DNA of 25,808 nt, from contig CAMEAW010000034.1 in NCBI GenBank assembly GCA_945911685.1, positions 1-25,808 on the forward strand, in the 5' to 3' direction. The notes under the pieces are model-generated. The model saw only the letters and a list, made by a program, of their open reading frames with translations. It ran no database searches and had not been told where the DNA came from. Positions 1 through 7,557 of this stretch are shown here, piece by piece. Origin of the DNA: Bordetella parapertussis (GTDB lineage Bacteria; Pseudomonadota; Gammaproteobacteria; Burkholderiales; Burkholderiaceae_B). Positions within the stretch are counted from its first letter, which is position 1. Every line of letters begins with the position of its first letter. The position numbers were made by a program, and so were the translations under genes.

Positions 1-10
1 AATCCTTTTA

Positions 11-43
11 AAAAAAAACAACTAAACCACCACGCAAGCGTGG
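11..43 (-). terminator. Possible intrinsic terminator of the srf/tag-like operon
   Basis: Just past the stop codon of the last operon gene there is a perfect 6-bp stem (CCACGC and GCGTGG, 30-43) with a two-base centre. Read on the minus strand it is followed, after about 11 nt, by a run of nine T (11-19). The gap between stem and T-run is longer than in a textbook rho-independent terminator, so this could be a weak or partial terminator. Confidence 0.45.
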
Positions 44-70
44 CGATTGAGGCGGTTATCGCTGAGCGGA

Positions 71-778
71 TTAGCCCAGCACCTTAATAGATGGTGCTAA
101 GCCGTAGGCCACATCAAGATCAGTCTTCATCGCATCACGTGTCTTTGACAGCTGAGCCAACTCAGACTGAAGCTTACGCGTATTGACTCCAGACGCTTTT
201 TCTTTATCAATGATCTCTTGATAGCCATCAATACGTGCGTTGATGTCGGCAAGCTGTTTTTCTAGATAGGCTTTGTTTGCATTAATCTGATCAAGCTGCT
301 CTTTGGCTTTCTTTTGATCGATTTGCTTACTGGCAAGTTGCTGTTGCATTGTCTTCAGTGTTTGTTGGTTCTCTTTTAGAACAACGCTGATATTTTGAAT
401 GCGTGTTTGGAGCTTTTGATTGTCGCTCTTCACGTCTTCAATGAACGAGTCAATCCGCTGCTCGTTGTTTGAGTATTTAGCGCGACGCGAATCGAGCAAG
501 TAGTTAGCCCCTGCCCCAACGCCACAGCCGGCGACTGCTGCGATTGCCATGCAGGCGGCTTTGTTGCCTGCATTACTGACGGCACAGGCAAGTGCACCGG
601 CAATTGCGCCCGCAGCACAGGCTTGAAGACCTGATTTACTAAAAAATTGTGCGTCATCGCCGCTGCTCAAACGTGGATCCACTCCACCACCGCCCATATT
701 TTGACAACCAGCAAGTAAGACACCACAGACCAGTGTCACAAACAATGTTCGGGTACGCATAGCTAAATAACTCAACAT
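71..778 (-). CDS. Glycine-zipper, coiled-coil lipoprotein (TagQ-like position)
   Basis: Predicted 235-aa lipoprotein. The start at 778 is chosen because AAGGAG (785-790) sits 6 nt upstream; an in-frame ATG at 808 lacks such a site. Residues 1-25 form a lipoprotein signal peptide with lipobox LLAGC, and Cys25 is followed by Gln, which favours outer-membrane sorting. A Gly/Ala/Cys-rich stretch (about residues 50-90) resembles a glycine zipper, and the rest is Lys/Gln/Glu-rich and almost certainly a long coiled coil (about 100-215). It is the last gene of the operon, next to a SUMF1-like gene, exactly where tagQ lies beside tagR in Pseudomonas HSI-I. In that pathway TagQ is an outer-membrane lipoprotein that holds TagR at the envelope. 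Equivalence is inferred from architecture and order, not from an alignment. Confidence 0.8.
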   Translation of the reverse strand: MLSYLAMRTRTLFVTLVCGVLLAGCQNMGGGGVDPRLSSGDDAQFFSKSGLQACAAGAIAGALACAVSNAGNKAACMAIAAVAGCGVGAGANYLLDSRRAKYSNNEQRIDSFIEDVKSDNQKLQTRIQNISVVLKENQQTLKTMQQQLASKQIDQKKAKEQLDQINANKAYLEKQLADINARIDGYQEIIDKEKASGVNTRKLQSELAQLSKTRDAMKTDLDVAYGLAPSIKVLG

Positions 779-784
779 CGACTT

Positions 785-790
785 CTCCTT
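785..790 (-). promoter_or_regulatory. Ribosome binding site that decides the lipoprotein start
   Basis: Minus-strand AAGGAG with 6 nt to the ATG at 778. It is one of the strongest Shine-Dalgarno matches in the window and rules in favour of the internal start. Confidence 0.8.
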
Positions 791-802
791 GGTAGATAAA
801 TG

Positions 803-821
803 AATCAATCAATCAATCAAT
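803..821. repeat. (AATC)4.75 tetranucleotide repeat in the lipoprotein leader
   Basis: Four perfect AATC units plus AAT lie 13 nt upstream of the ribosome binding site and downstream of the predicted promoter, so in the transcribed leader. Slippage would change leader length without affecting the reading frame. The copy number is low compared with known phase-variable repeats. Confidence 0.7.
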
Positions 822-835
822 AAAAAGATACACAA

Positions 836-864
836 ATAAAAGTAAATATTGCATAAGTTGTAAA
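836..864 (-). promoter_or_regulatory. Probable sigma70 promoter for the lipoprotein gene
   Basis: On the minus strand TTTACA (864-859, five of six to consensus), a 17-nt spacer, then TTTTAT (841-836, four of six). It begins immediately after the stop codon of the preceding gene, in an AT-rich 90-nt gap that is unlike the overlapping junctions elsewhere in the operon. It would give a leader of about 50 nt. Confidence 0.4.
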
Positions 865-868
865 AAAT

Positions 869-2530
869 TTAGTTCGGTACTGCGCGACAACCTGCAATCC
901 ATTCGCTTTGCGTGACTTGCCGAGTCCGCAAGTAACCGCTTAGGTGCGTCCAGTAGGTACCGAGAAATAAATGTAAGTTGCTTTTTCGTGCTTCAAGCTG
1001 CTGCTTTTCAACATTGACTTCTGGTGTGATCATGGCCGCGGTGTAGATGGTACCGGCCTGAATGATCCCGTCCGAATAAATATTTACAACCAAATCGAGG
1101 GCGCGTTTACGGTCATCGTTGGCGCTCTTGAGTTTGGTGCAACGCCCACGCGCAGAGTCGTCAAGCGTCTCTGCTTTTGAACAGTCTCTTTCGTAAATTT
1201 TTGCAACGGGCTCATAAAAATCAGCCTCGCGTTTAAGCAATGAACAGGCAAAAGCTCCTTGCTGCAAGGCAGACCGAATTGCCAGGCTGCGCTGTTCATC
1301 GCGCATCTGATTGCTGGCACGCAATTCGGTTCTGACGGTTTCTAGCTCTTTTTTGAGTTTGTCATCCGTCAGACCGCTTAGTAACGAGCCTAGGCGCTCT
1401 ACGGTCGTTGGGGCCGGCGCTTGGGTGACGGCACCCGGCGCCTGAGCTACGCCTGCAGGGGTATCACCGCCCGCGCCCAGTTTCTCCCAACTTGCCTCAA
1501 TGGCCTTACCCCGATCAAGCGAGGTTAACGAAGGTGCCACCAGCGCTAAACGAAAACCGCCAGTTCTTAGGCGATTCGGTTCAGCGCCTCGGTAATAGGT
1601 TTGTTCTTGTCGCCAAGACGTTCGCATATCCGCCTCGGGCGTGGAATAGTTACCACCACGCACCACATAACCACCCGCTTGGCCATGAAAGCGATCCACC
1701 TTATTCAAACGAAATGATTCAAACATCATCTCATCGGCATTACCCAGCATGTCATGCAAACCCAGCGAATTAGGTTGCAATAATCCAGTCACCTGTAACT
1801 TGCCATTAGCCGACTGTGACCCTGCAAACCACACATGCTTATTCATTCCCTCTGGCATTGGGTACATCGTGCTGCGAAAGTCAGTGGTTGAAACTGTGTT
1901 GCCACCGCGTGCAGCAAACTCCCATTCAACTTCTGTTGGCAACCGCACAAAGCCGGGTACTTTATCCTCTTTGGGTAGCGCATCTATTGCATTTTTTCTT
2001 AACCAGACGTTGTACTTGTCACTGAACTGCATTGCTTCAAACCAACTTACGGAAACCTGCGGGCTCATCAGCTTCACGGCGGGCCTCGGACAGGCATCGG
2101 CCATGACTGCCTGGTACTGAAGCTCGGTGAGTTCGTACTTCGCCATCAGGTAGTAGCGGCCTGGGGCAGGTTTTTCAGTGGTGAAACTACCGGCAATAAA
2201 GGCTGGGTGGGACTGCTCGAGGTAGCGCAGGTCACCCGAATCTGAGCCAAGTGTGACTTTGAGATCGTCAAGGGGTTTATCCAAGGGGACATGAACTTTT
2301 CTAAATACCATTGAGCCTTCGCATGGCATCGGCAAGATGACATCATCGTCAGTGGGCTTGGGATTGAAAAATTTTGGATCCCAAGGCGCTGCCAACACCG
2401 ATTGAGCCCCGATTGTTAGTAAACCAAACATACAAAGGCGCTTAAGCTTTAAAGTACTCAGAAAGTTCAACGTGCACTTAAGCTTTAAAGCGGCGCGTGT
2501 GGTTGAAACGGCGTTCAGTGTCTTATACAT
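869..2530 (-). CDS. Periplasmic SUMF1/formylglycine-generating-enzyme-fold protein with helical C-terminal extension (TagR-like)
   Basis: Predicted 553 aa. The ATG at 2530 overlaps the end of the upstream permease gene by 8 nt; a further in-frame ATG exists at 2554, and one at 2431 directly before the hydrophobic core. The N-terminus is a long basic stretch followed by a hydrophobic segment ending SVLA-APW, so export is likely. FGE-sulfatase signatures are clear: RLPTEVEWEFAARGG (about 196-210), GLHDMLGN (257-264), YVVRGGNYS (about 288-296) and GFRLALV (325-331). The usual Trp-rich motif after GN is changed to GNADEMM. From about residue 375 a Pro/Ala linker leads into a Cys-containing, mainly helical region not found in a minimal FGE domain. 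TagR of the T6SS threonine-phosphorylation pathway is a non-catalytic protein of this fold that activates PpkA from the periplasm. The neighbours suggest the same kind of role here. Confidence 0.85.
   Translation of the reverse strand: MYKTLNAVSTTRAALKLKCTLNFLSTLKLKRLCMFGLLTIGAQSVLAAPWDPKFFNPKPTDDDVILPMPCEGSMVFRKVHVPLDKPLDDLKVTLGSDSGDLRYLEQSHPAFIAGSFTTEKPAPGRYYLMAKYELTELQYQAVMADACPRPAVKLMSPQVSVSWFEAMQFSDKYNVWLRKNAIDALPKEDKVPGFVRLPTEVEWEFAARGGNTVSTTDFRSTMYPMPEGMNKHVWFAGSQSANGKLQVTGLLQPNSLGLHDMLGNADEMMFESFRLNKVDRFHGQAGGYVVRGGNYSTPEADMRTSWRQEQTYYRGAEPNRLRTGGFRLALVAPSLTSLDRGKAIEASWEKLGAGGDTPAGVAQAPGAVTQAPAPTTVERLGSLLSGLTDDKLKKELETVRTELRASNQMRDEQRSLAIRSALQQGAFACSLLKREADFYEPVAKIYERDCSKAETLDDSARGRCTKLKSANDDRKRALDLVVNIYSDGIIQAGTIYTAAMITPEVNVEKQQLEARKSNLHLFLGTYWTHLSGYLRTRQVTQSEWIAGCRAVPN
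2441..2490. repeat. 14-bp direct repeat with 36-bp period inside the SUMF1 gene start
   Basis: CTTAAGCTTTAAAG occurs identically at 2441-2454 and 2477-2490. The 36-nt period keeps frame and gives the two LKLK segments in the N-terminal region ahead of the signal-peptide core. The motif is rich in overlapping palindromes (CTTAAG, AAGCTT, TTTAAA). Confidence 0.75.
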
Positions 2531-3749
2531 CTCGTAAACTCTCTGCAGGTTCAATTTTTGTGACTAAGATGCCGCCGAATAATGACACGCATAGGCTAAC
2601 AAGCAACGCTGCACACAAGGCAAACACAACGTGCGTCGGCTCAAGTCGGCATACAAAGCGCCCAGCACTGAGGGCGACCCCCAAAAGCTGATCAAACAAG
2701 ATGCTGCCCACGCCGTACAAGATATATCCAAGAACAAACCCAAGGGCGGTCAAGGTCATCGCTTGCATCACTACGTAGCCGAGCATCGCTTCGCGCCCAT
2801 AACCAAATAAACGTAGCAGCGCCAAATCCTTACGCTTGCGATCGATGTTCGCCATGAGCCCCCCGACCATAGAGGCCGCACAACCCAATACCGCAGCCCA
2901 AGCGATCACATTGAACACAATGCTCAGCACGCGATCAATCTGCTGCACGCTTTTAATTTCAGCTAAGCGACTACTTGTTTCAATTCGCTGCTGGGTTAAA
3001 AATGATGCCAACGACTCGACCTGCTCAATGTCAGTAGCATAAATTCTTGCTCGGGCAAAATGTTGGCGCGGGCGTGGGCTTGCGCCCTTGGTAACGTTTA
3101 GCAAGGGCGCTTGAAAGCCATCGCGAAAGTCTTCGAGCGATACCAGCAAGGGCAACGTCACAAACGCCGCTGCGCGCCCAAACGCCGCACCGGGCAAGAT
3201 TGCCTGCACTTGCACCTGCATTTGTGCCCGTTCGTTGACTTTGTTGAGTTGGCGCGAAATATTTAAGCGAACGGTATCGCCTGGTTTCACGCCCAAACGC
3301 TGTGCCGCCAGTGCCGTCAAGATGACTTGGTTCGCTGTGGCAGGTGGCAACACATCGCCTAACAATGGGTCGCCTGTTGCAGTGGGAATCAACTCTACAT
3401 TTTCAACAAAACGCGTACTGTCAACATAAAGATCTGCCACCGTATTGAGCGCACGCGTCAACGGCATCACGAACCCCACAGAAGGCAGCGCGCGCAAGCG
3501 CTCAAACCATGCTTGATCCAAGTTGTCGCTCGCAATCATCTTGACCTCTTTGTTGCGCGGGTCAGACAGCAACTCATGACGCATTTGGCTGACGATGCCA
3601 AACTTCAGTCCAAATAACAGCAATAGTGGTGCGACCACCGCCACCACCGAGGCCATCATACAAATGGATACTTTCCGATCGTGCGCCAAGTCTCGCAGCG
3701 CAAGTCCAAGCAACACACTGAGACGGGGGGCAGTGCTAGGGCTGCTCAT
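2523..3749 (-). CDS. ABC transporter permease, LolC/MacB/FtsX type (TagS-like)
   Basis: Predicted 408 aa. The ATG at 3749 overlaps the 3' end of the ATPase gene by 14 nt; the upstream ATG at 3827 would lie deep in that gene and adds residues without family character. Four membrane segments are visible: about 29-52, then a roughly 220-residue periplasmic MacB-core-like domain, then 274-300, 323-352 and 372-396. The cytoplasmic loop DRKRKDLALLRLFGYGRE (about 303-320) and the C-terminal KIEPAESLRDV are typical FtsX-family features (compare the PAEALR-type tails). With the adjacent ATPase it forms a LolCDE-like transporter. In the Tag pathway TagST is required for signal relay, and its substrate is not established. 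Here the function is inferred by analogy. Confidence 0.88.
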   Translation of the reverse strand: MSSPSTAPRLSVLLGLALRDLAHDRKVSICMMASVVAVVAPLLLLFGLKFGIVSQMRHELLSDPRNKEVKMIASDNLDQAWFERLRALPSVGFVMPLTRALNTVADLYVDSTRFVENVELIPTATGDPLLGDVLPPATANQVILTALAAQRLGVKPGDTVRLNISRQLNKVNERAQMQVQVQAILPGAAFGRAAAFVTLPLLVSLEDFRDGFQAPLLNVTKGASPRPRQHFARARIYATDIEQVESLASFLTQQRIETSSRLAEIKSVQQIDRVLSIVFNVIAWAAVLGCAASMVGGLMANIDRKRKDLALLRLFGYGREAMLGYVVMQAMTLTALGFVLGYILYGVGSILFDQLLGVALSAGRFVCRLEPTHVVFALCAALLVSLCVSLFGGILVTKIEPAESLRDV

Positions 3750-4452
3750 TAAACACAGTCCTGTGATCAACCTGCACCGCAGCCACCACCTTGCGAAGTT
3801 TGCTCTCGGCCACAATCGACCACTCATGCGTCACAATCAACGCGGCAATCTTGAACTCACGTACGGTCTCTAAAATAAGGTCAAACAATTCATGCGCCAG
3901 GTTCGGGTCTAACGCGGCGGTGGGCTCATCGGCCAAAATTAATGCAGGCTGATGGGCAACGGCGCGCGCAAACGATACGCGCTGGCGTTCGCCAATCGAC
4001 AGTTCGCGCGGGTAACGTTTTAACAGGGCTGTAAGTTGTAAGCGCTCAACCAGGCGCTCAAGCAAGAGGCCTTGCGTCGTGTGCCCTGACATCGAAGCCG
4101 GCAAATCGATGTTTTGCTTGACGGTTAAAAATGGTAACAGGCCACCCGTCTGAGGCACGTATCCCATATGGTGTTGACGCAATCGTGCCCACTGAGATTC
4201 TCTGCGCCCTCCCCGCAAGCTTAAATCCGCAGCCAGATCTGTGTTCAGTAACCGAAAGTGTTCAACCCGCTCGGGCTTCAGAATCAAGCCAAGTGCCTCA
4301 AGCAAGGTGCTTTTGCCGCACCCGCTTGGCCCCACGATAGCCACAGCCTCACCCGCATGCAAGGTGAGCGACGCTAATTCAACGCGATACGCTTGCCCCG
4401 CACGTCCGCGCGAAATCTGCATATCTGCCACCGAGAGAACGGGCGTCTGCAC
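3736..4452 (-). CDS. ABC transporter ATP-binding protein, LolD/MacB type (TagT-like)
   Basis: Predicted 238 aa from a GTG at 4452, one base after the vWA stop codon; an ATG at 4422 is the alternative and neither has a convincing Shine-Dalgarno sequence. All ABC motifs are present: Walker A GPSGCGKS (41-48), Q-loop YVPQ (Gln101), signature LSIGE (151-155, an Ile for the usual Gly), Walker B LILADEP (171-177), D-loop ALD and H-loop His209. It should be the cytoplasmic motor for the permease encoded next to it, with whose gene it overlaps. The family usually extracts or moves lipoproteins or acts mechanically across the envelope. The order vWA-ATPase-permease-SUMF1-lipoprotein is that of ppkA-tagT-tagS-tagR-tagQ. 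Confidence 0.9.
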   Translation of the reverse strand: MQTPVLSVADMQISRGRAGQAYRVELASLTLHAGEAVAIVGPSGCGKSTLLEALGLILKPERVEHFRLLNTDLAADLSLRGGRRESQWARLRQHHMGYVPQTGGLLPFLTVKQNIDLPASMSGHTTQGLLLERLVERLQLTALLKRYPRELSIGERQRVSFARAVAHQPALILADEPTAALDPNLAHELFDLILETVREFKIAALIVTHEWSIVAESKLRKVVAAVQVDHRTVFNEQP

Positions 4453-4453
4453 G

Positions 4454-6457
4454 TTAGGGCAATGACTCGAGTAAAACCGGATACACGTGTTCGCTCGGCG
4501 GGCTATCTTTGGCTAAGGATACCCATGATCCAACGTCTTGATTATAAATTTGATATTGACGCAGCTTGGTGTTCAAACGCATCATGAACTGCGTTTGTGC
4601 AGAGACCGACAGGCTTTTCCAGCCATCCTCATCGAGCGACAAAATATCGCTTTGATACGGCAAGCCATCAAGGTACTCACCTAATAGGCCCATTTCACCA
4701 AGTTTGGTCGCATTGGCTTGGCGCAAATCATTTGGATCACGTCCCATGGTGGCGGCGACCGAACGCAAGCGTTCAAACATATCCCCGGGCGAAACCAGCG
4801 AAGCGTTTGCCGCGTCAACAATTTGTTGCACCACGCTGCTCAGATCGCTGAGTTGAGCTTTAGTCAGCAGCACCCTTACCTCGGTGGTGGGCAAGCTCTG
4901 TTGAACGAGGTCACGGTCACTGATCCAAGCTTTGAAAAAAGGTGGCGCTTTTGCATTGGTGACGTCGCCAAGATAGGCAAGTTGCATCGCACGCCCCATG
5001 AGCTCGGCATCGCGGGCCATTTGCGCGGCGAGCGAGTTCGGTGCAACACCAGCAGGTGCTGGTGCGGCAGGTGGTGGCGTAGCCGTAGCGCTTGCCGCAC
5101 TACCGGCCACCACTTCACCTGTCGATGCCATTTTGATCTGATTGACTAAAGAAGCACCCATCGTGTCGATGGCCTGACCAAACGCGCCTACGTTACCGGC
5201 TTCTACGGGGTAGTAAAGGGACTTGTTGGCAACAGCGTTAAACGACAAGACATCGTATTGTCTTTTCGCAGACGCATGATTTTGCGCACCCGCTGGAGTT
5301 TTGAGATGCACTACATAAATGGCAACGCCCTTCTCTTTGGCAAATTCACGTAGACGCTCGGCGCTTAAGCTTGTTGAGGATAATGGGTCATTGCTATCGA
5401 TTGCACCCGCGTCACTGACCAAGACGATATAGCGCGCTCCAAACTCATTCCAGTTGATGTTGAACAACGCGTCATACACGCCTGCATAAGGGTCTTCATC
5501 AAACTTGGCACTTGATACTTTCGTCGCTTTGAGGTCTTTAATTTTGGCTAAGAAATCGGCGCCGTCCTTAACCTTGGTAGGGTCCACGTACATCTTTGAT
5601 ACATACTCAAGTCCAGGCACCGCCTTGATGCTAGACCTAAAGGCTACCAAACCAAACTTCACCTTGTCGCCTAGCTGTTCTTTTTCCATTCTGCTGTAAA
5701 CAGTACGCACCGCCTCACGCGTACGCTCAATGTAAGGATCCATTGACAACGTTGAATCCAAAACAAACACAACACCTGCGTTAAAGGCCTTGATCGAACT
5801 TTGCACCACCTGCGGACTGGTAGCGGGGTTGGCATTAGGGTCTTGCTTGCTCACCGAGGCTACTTCTAGCAAACGCAGGTTAAAGCCAGCATCTGATTTA
5901 ATTTCTTCGGCTTGCAAAATCGGTAGCAAATAAAAATTCTTTTTTAAGTCGACAAAAAGTTCGGGCTCGCGCGCCACGACAGCCGAGTCACGCCCGGTTT
6001 TTTTCATATTCTCTAAGATTGGCGAATAGGTCTGTGCGGGCGTTGACGAGTCAGTGATCTTTTCAATAGTGGCTCGTTCTTTAAAGAATAAGGCTAAGTC
6101 TCGTCCAGCGGGGTTCGTAAATGCCAAAGACATTTGCATCTTCCACTCAACCGTACAAGCAGTCTCTAACCAGCCTATTTTTTTACCTGCCGTATCAGTA
6201 CCCACCTCGATCCAGTCTTTGCCTGCGGTCTGCTGGCGTTGATACACGTAATAGCGACTGAAAGCCTCTTGGGCTGCGCCCGATTGGTCGCCTGGTTTGA
6301 CCACCAACTTACAGCCTGGCGTCGTTAGGACCCGTTGATATAAGGTTTTTTTGCCCGCTTGTAATAAAGGCTTATCTGCTGAACACGCGGTGACATGCAG
6401 TCCAAACAACAGAAAAAAGCTTAAGCCGCTTTTGATAAACCGTTTCATATTCTTCAT
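4454..6457 (-). CDS. Exported vWA-domain protein resembling the periplasmic half of PpkA, without a kinase domain
   Basis: 667 aa; the ATG at 6457 overlaps the upstream stop as ATGA, and an in-frame ATG at 6448 is possible. The N-terminus is a signal peptide ending in VTAC (Cys25), which fits a lipobox, so it may be a lipoprotein with Ser at +2. Residues about 35-130 form a beta-rich domain (YQRVLTTPG, FSRYYVYQR, KIGWLE, NPAGRDLALFFKE). The vWA domain spans about 226-440 with MIDAS DSTLS at 234-238 (Thr for the first Ser) and a conserved Asp349. A Pro/Ala linker (about 458-472) and a helical C-terminal region ending in LLESLP follow. T6SS-linked PpkA proteins have a cytoplasmic Ser/Thr kinase, a membrane helix and a vWA-type periplasmic part of this kind, to my knowledge. 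Here the kinase is absent and the protein starts with a signal peptide. Homology to PpkA is my reading and needs a profile search. Confidence 0.8.
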   Translation of the reverse strand: MKNMKRFIKSGLSFFLLFGLHVTACSADKPLLQAGKKTLYQRVLTTPGCKLVVKPGDQSGAAQEAFSRYYVYQRQQTAGKDWIEVGTDTAGKKIGWLETACTVEWKMQMSLAFTNPAGRDLALFFKERATIEKITDSSTPAQTYSPILENMKKTGRDSAVVAREPELFVDLKKNFYLLPILQAEEIKSDAGFNLRLLEVASVSKQDPNANPATSPQVVQSSIKAFNAGVVFVLDSTLSMDPYIERTREAVRTVYSRMEKEQLGDKVKFGLVAFRSSIKAVPGLEYVSKMYVDPTKVKDGADFLAKIKDLKATKVSSAKFDEDPYAGVYDALFNINWNEFGARYIVLVSDAGAIDSNDPLSSTSLSAERLREFAKEKGVAIYVVHLKTPAGAQNHASAKRQYDVLSFNAVANKSLYYPVEAGNVGAFGQAIDTMGASLVNQIKMASTGEVVAGSAASATATPPPAAPAPAGVAPNSLAAQMARDAELMGRAMQLAYLGDVTNAKAPPFFKAWISDRDLVQQSLPTTEVRVLLTKAQLSDLSSVVQQIVDAANASLVSPGDMFERLRSVAATMGRDPNDLRQANATKLGEMGLLGEYLDGLPYQSDILSLDEDGWKSLSVSAQTQFMMRLNTKLRQYQIYNQDVGSWVSLAKDSPPSEHVYPVLLESLP

Positions 6458-7557
6458 TTTTTCAACGCCTCAGCGCGCTCTTTTGCTTCGGTGTGATTTG
6501 GATCTCTTGCAAGCACAAGCTCGTACCAGTACAGAGCCGTGTTTTTATCAGCTGCTGCAAAACAACCCGCGACAAAAAACTTTGGATCAAACTCTTTCGC
6601 GTAGGCTAAGGCAATCACAACATCACCCCCTTGGCCTTTAAAGGCATAAATACGCTGCGCAACATCGCAACGCTTCGCGGTCTTAGCCAACTCGATCACG
6701 GCTAAGACCTTAGCGGTATCAGGGTTGGTTTTCAGGCAGGCCTGAATGAAGGGCAAGTCATCCTTGGTGGCAGAAAGCGCTTCGCTGCTACAGGGCACGG
6801 GTTCTTGCGGCGCCGGTGGCGCTGCCGAAACCGGCGCTGGCGTTGGTGCAACGGTTGTCGCTGGGGCGGTTGTTGTGGGCGCAGCTGCTGGCGGTGTCGT
6901 TACCGCGCCTGGCGCAATTGTCGAGTTCGGTGCCGTTGTCGCCACCACCGTAGCTTGCTGCCCTTGGTACCAGCGCCAGCCAAAATAAGCGGCAATGAGC
7001 AGCAGTATCAAAACAACCGCTACGACGATCACGGTTTGTGACGACTTCGATTTTGGTTGGTCGACCGAATCTGCAACCGCCGTTTGCGCAGCAACGGGCG
7101 GTTGCTCAGGCGCAGCAGTTTCTGCCGCTGCTACGTGTGGAACAGCCTGCATCGGCTTTGCCACACGCGATACCGCCTCTCCGGTTTGACCAGAGGCGTG
7201 TGAAGATAAAACACCTTCTCGTATCCGCATGACCCCTTGCGCAAGCTCTGTGCCATAACGAGCTTGCAACAGATAAGTCATCTGTGGGTTTTCAACCAAC
7301 GGATCGACAATATTGGGACCGAGTGTCAGCGCAACAAACTCATTTTGACTCTCGCTCGCATCAACCTGATGCCAAGTCTGTGTAGCCGTCCATTGATTGT
7401 CCGCACCTAAAAACCGGCTGTCTTGATTACGCTGTACGCACACTTCGTAGCTGTAATCAAAGGATGCCTCGGGGGTTTCCCAACCTTGCAGAGTTAAGAG
7501 TCCGTATCCCGGTGTCTGATTAAGGGCGGGTTTTAGCTCGGGTAAAGTTTTTTTCAT
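6454..7557 (-). CDS. Unrecognised bitopic membrane protein with periplasmic TPR-like domain
   Basis: 367 aa; starts in an ATGA overlap with the srfC stop and ends in an ATGA overlap with the vWA gene, so it is translationally coupled on both sides. I do not recognise the N-terminal cytoplasmic domain (about 1-115: compact, aromatic-rich, no known motif). A Pro/Ala linker leads to KSKSS and one membrane helix (about 174-195), which predicts an N-in, C-out topology. A Thr/Ala/Pro-rich stalk (about 200-252) follows. The C-terminal domain (about 255-367) is helical, has four cysteines that could form disulfides in the periplasm, and ends with a TPR-like segment (ALYWYELVLARDPNHTEAKE). Its overall plan mirrors SrfA. 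By position it could link the cytoplasmic SrfB/SrfC proteins to the periplasmic vWA/Tag-like proteins. That is inference. Confidence 0.75.
   Translation of the reverse strand: MKKTLPELKPALNQTPGYGLLTLQGWETPEASFDYSYEVCVQRNQDSRFLGADNQWTATQTWHQVDASESQNEFVALTLGPNIVDPLVENPQMTYLLQARYGTELAQGVMRIREGVLSSHASGQTGEAVSRVAKPMQAVPHVAAAETAAPEQPPVAAQTAVADSVDQPKSKSSQTVIVVAVVLILLLIAAYFGWRWYQGQQATVVATTAPNSTIAPGAVTTPPAAAPTTTAPATTVAPTPAPVSAAPPAPQEPVPCSSEALSATKDDLPFIQACLKTNPDTAKVLAVIELAKTAKRCDVAQRIYAFKGQGGDVVIALAYAKEFDPKFFVAGCFAAADKNTALYWYELVLARDPNHTEAKERAEALKK

Noticed and set aside
1492..2120. Plus-strand open frames of 93 and 123 aa
   Set aside because: They are antisense shadows of the SUMF1-fold gene with low-complexity, unfamily-like translations and no ribosome binding site.
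71..6457. A type VI secretion locus
   Set aside because: Only regulator-type (Tag/PpkA-like) genes are seen; there is no tss sheath, baseplate, ClpV, Hcp, VgrG, kinase or phosphatase gene in the window.
6746..7232. Plus-strand Gly/Ala/Val-rich or Arg/Trp-rich frames
   Set aside because: They mirror the Pro/Ala/Thr codons of the stalk in the minus-strand bitopic protein.
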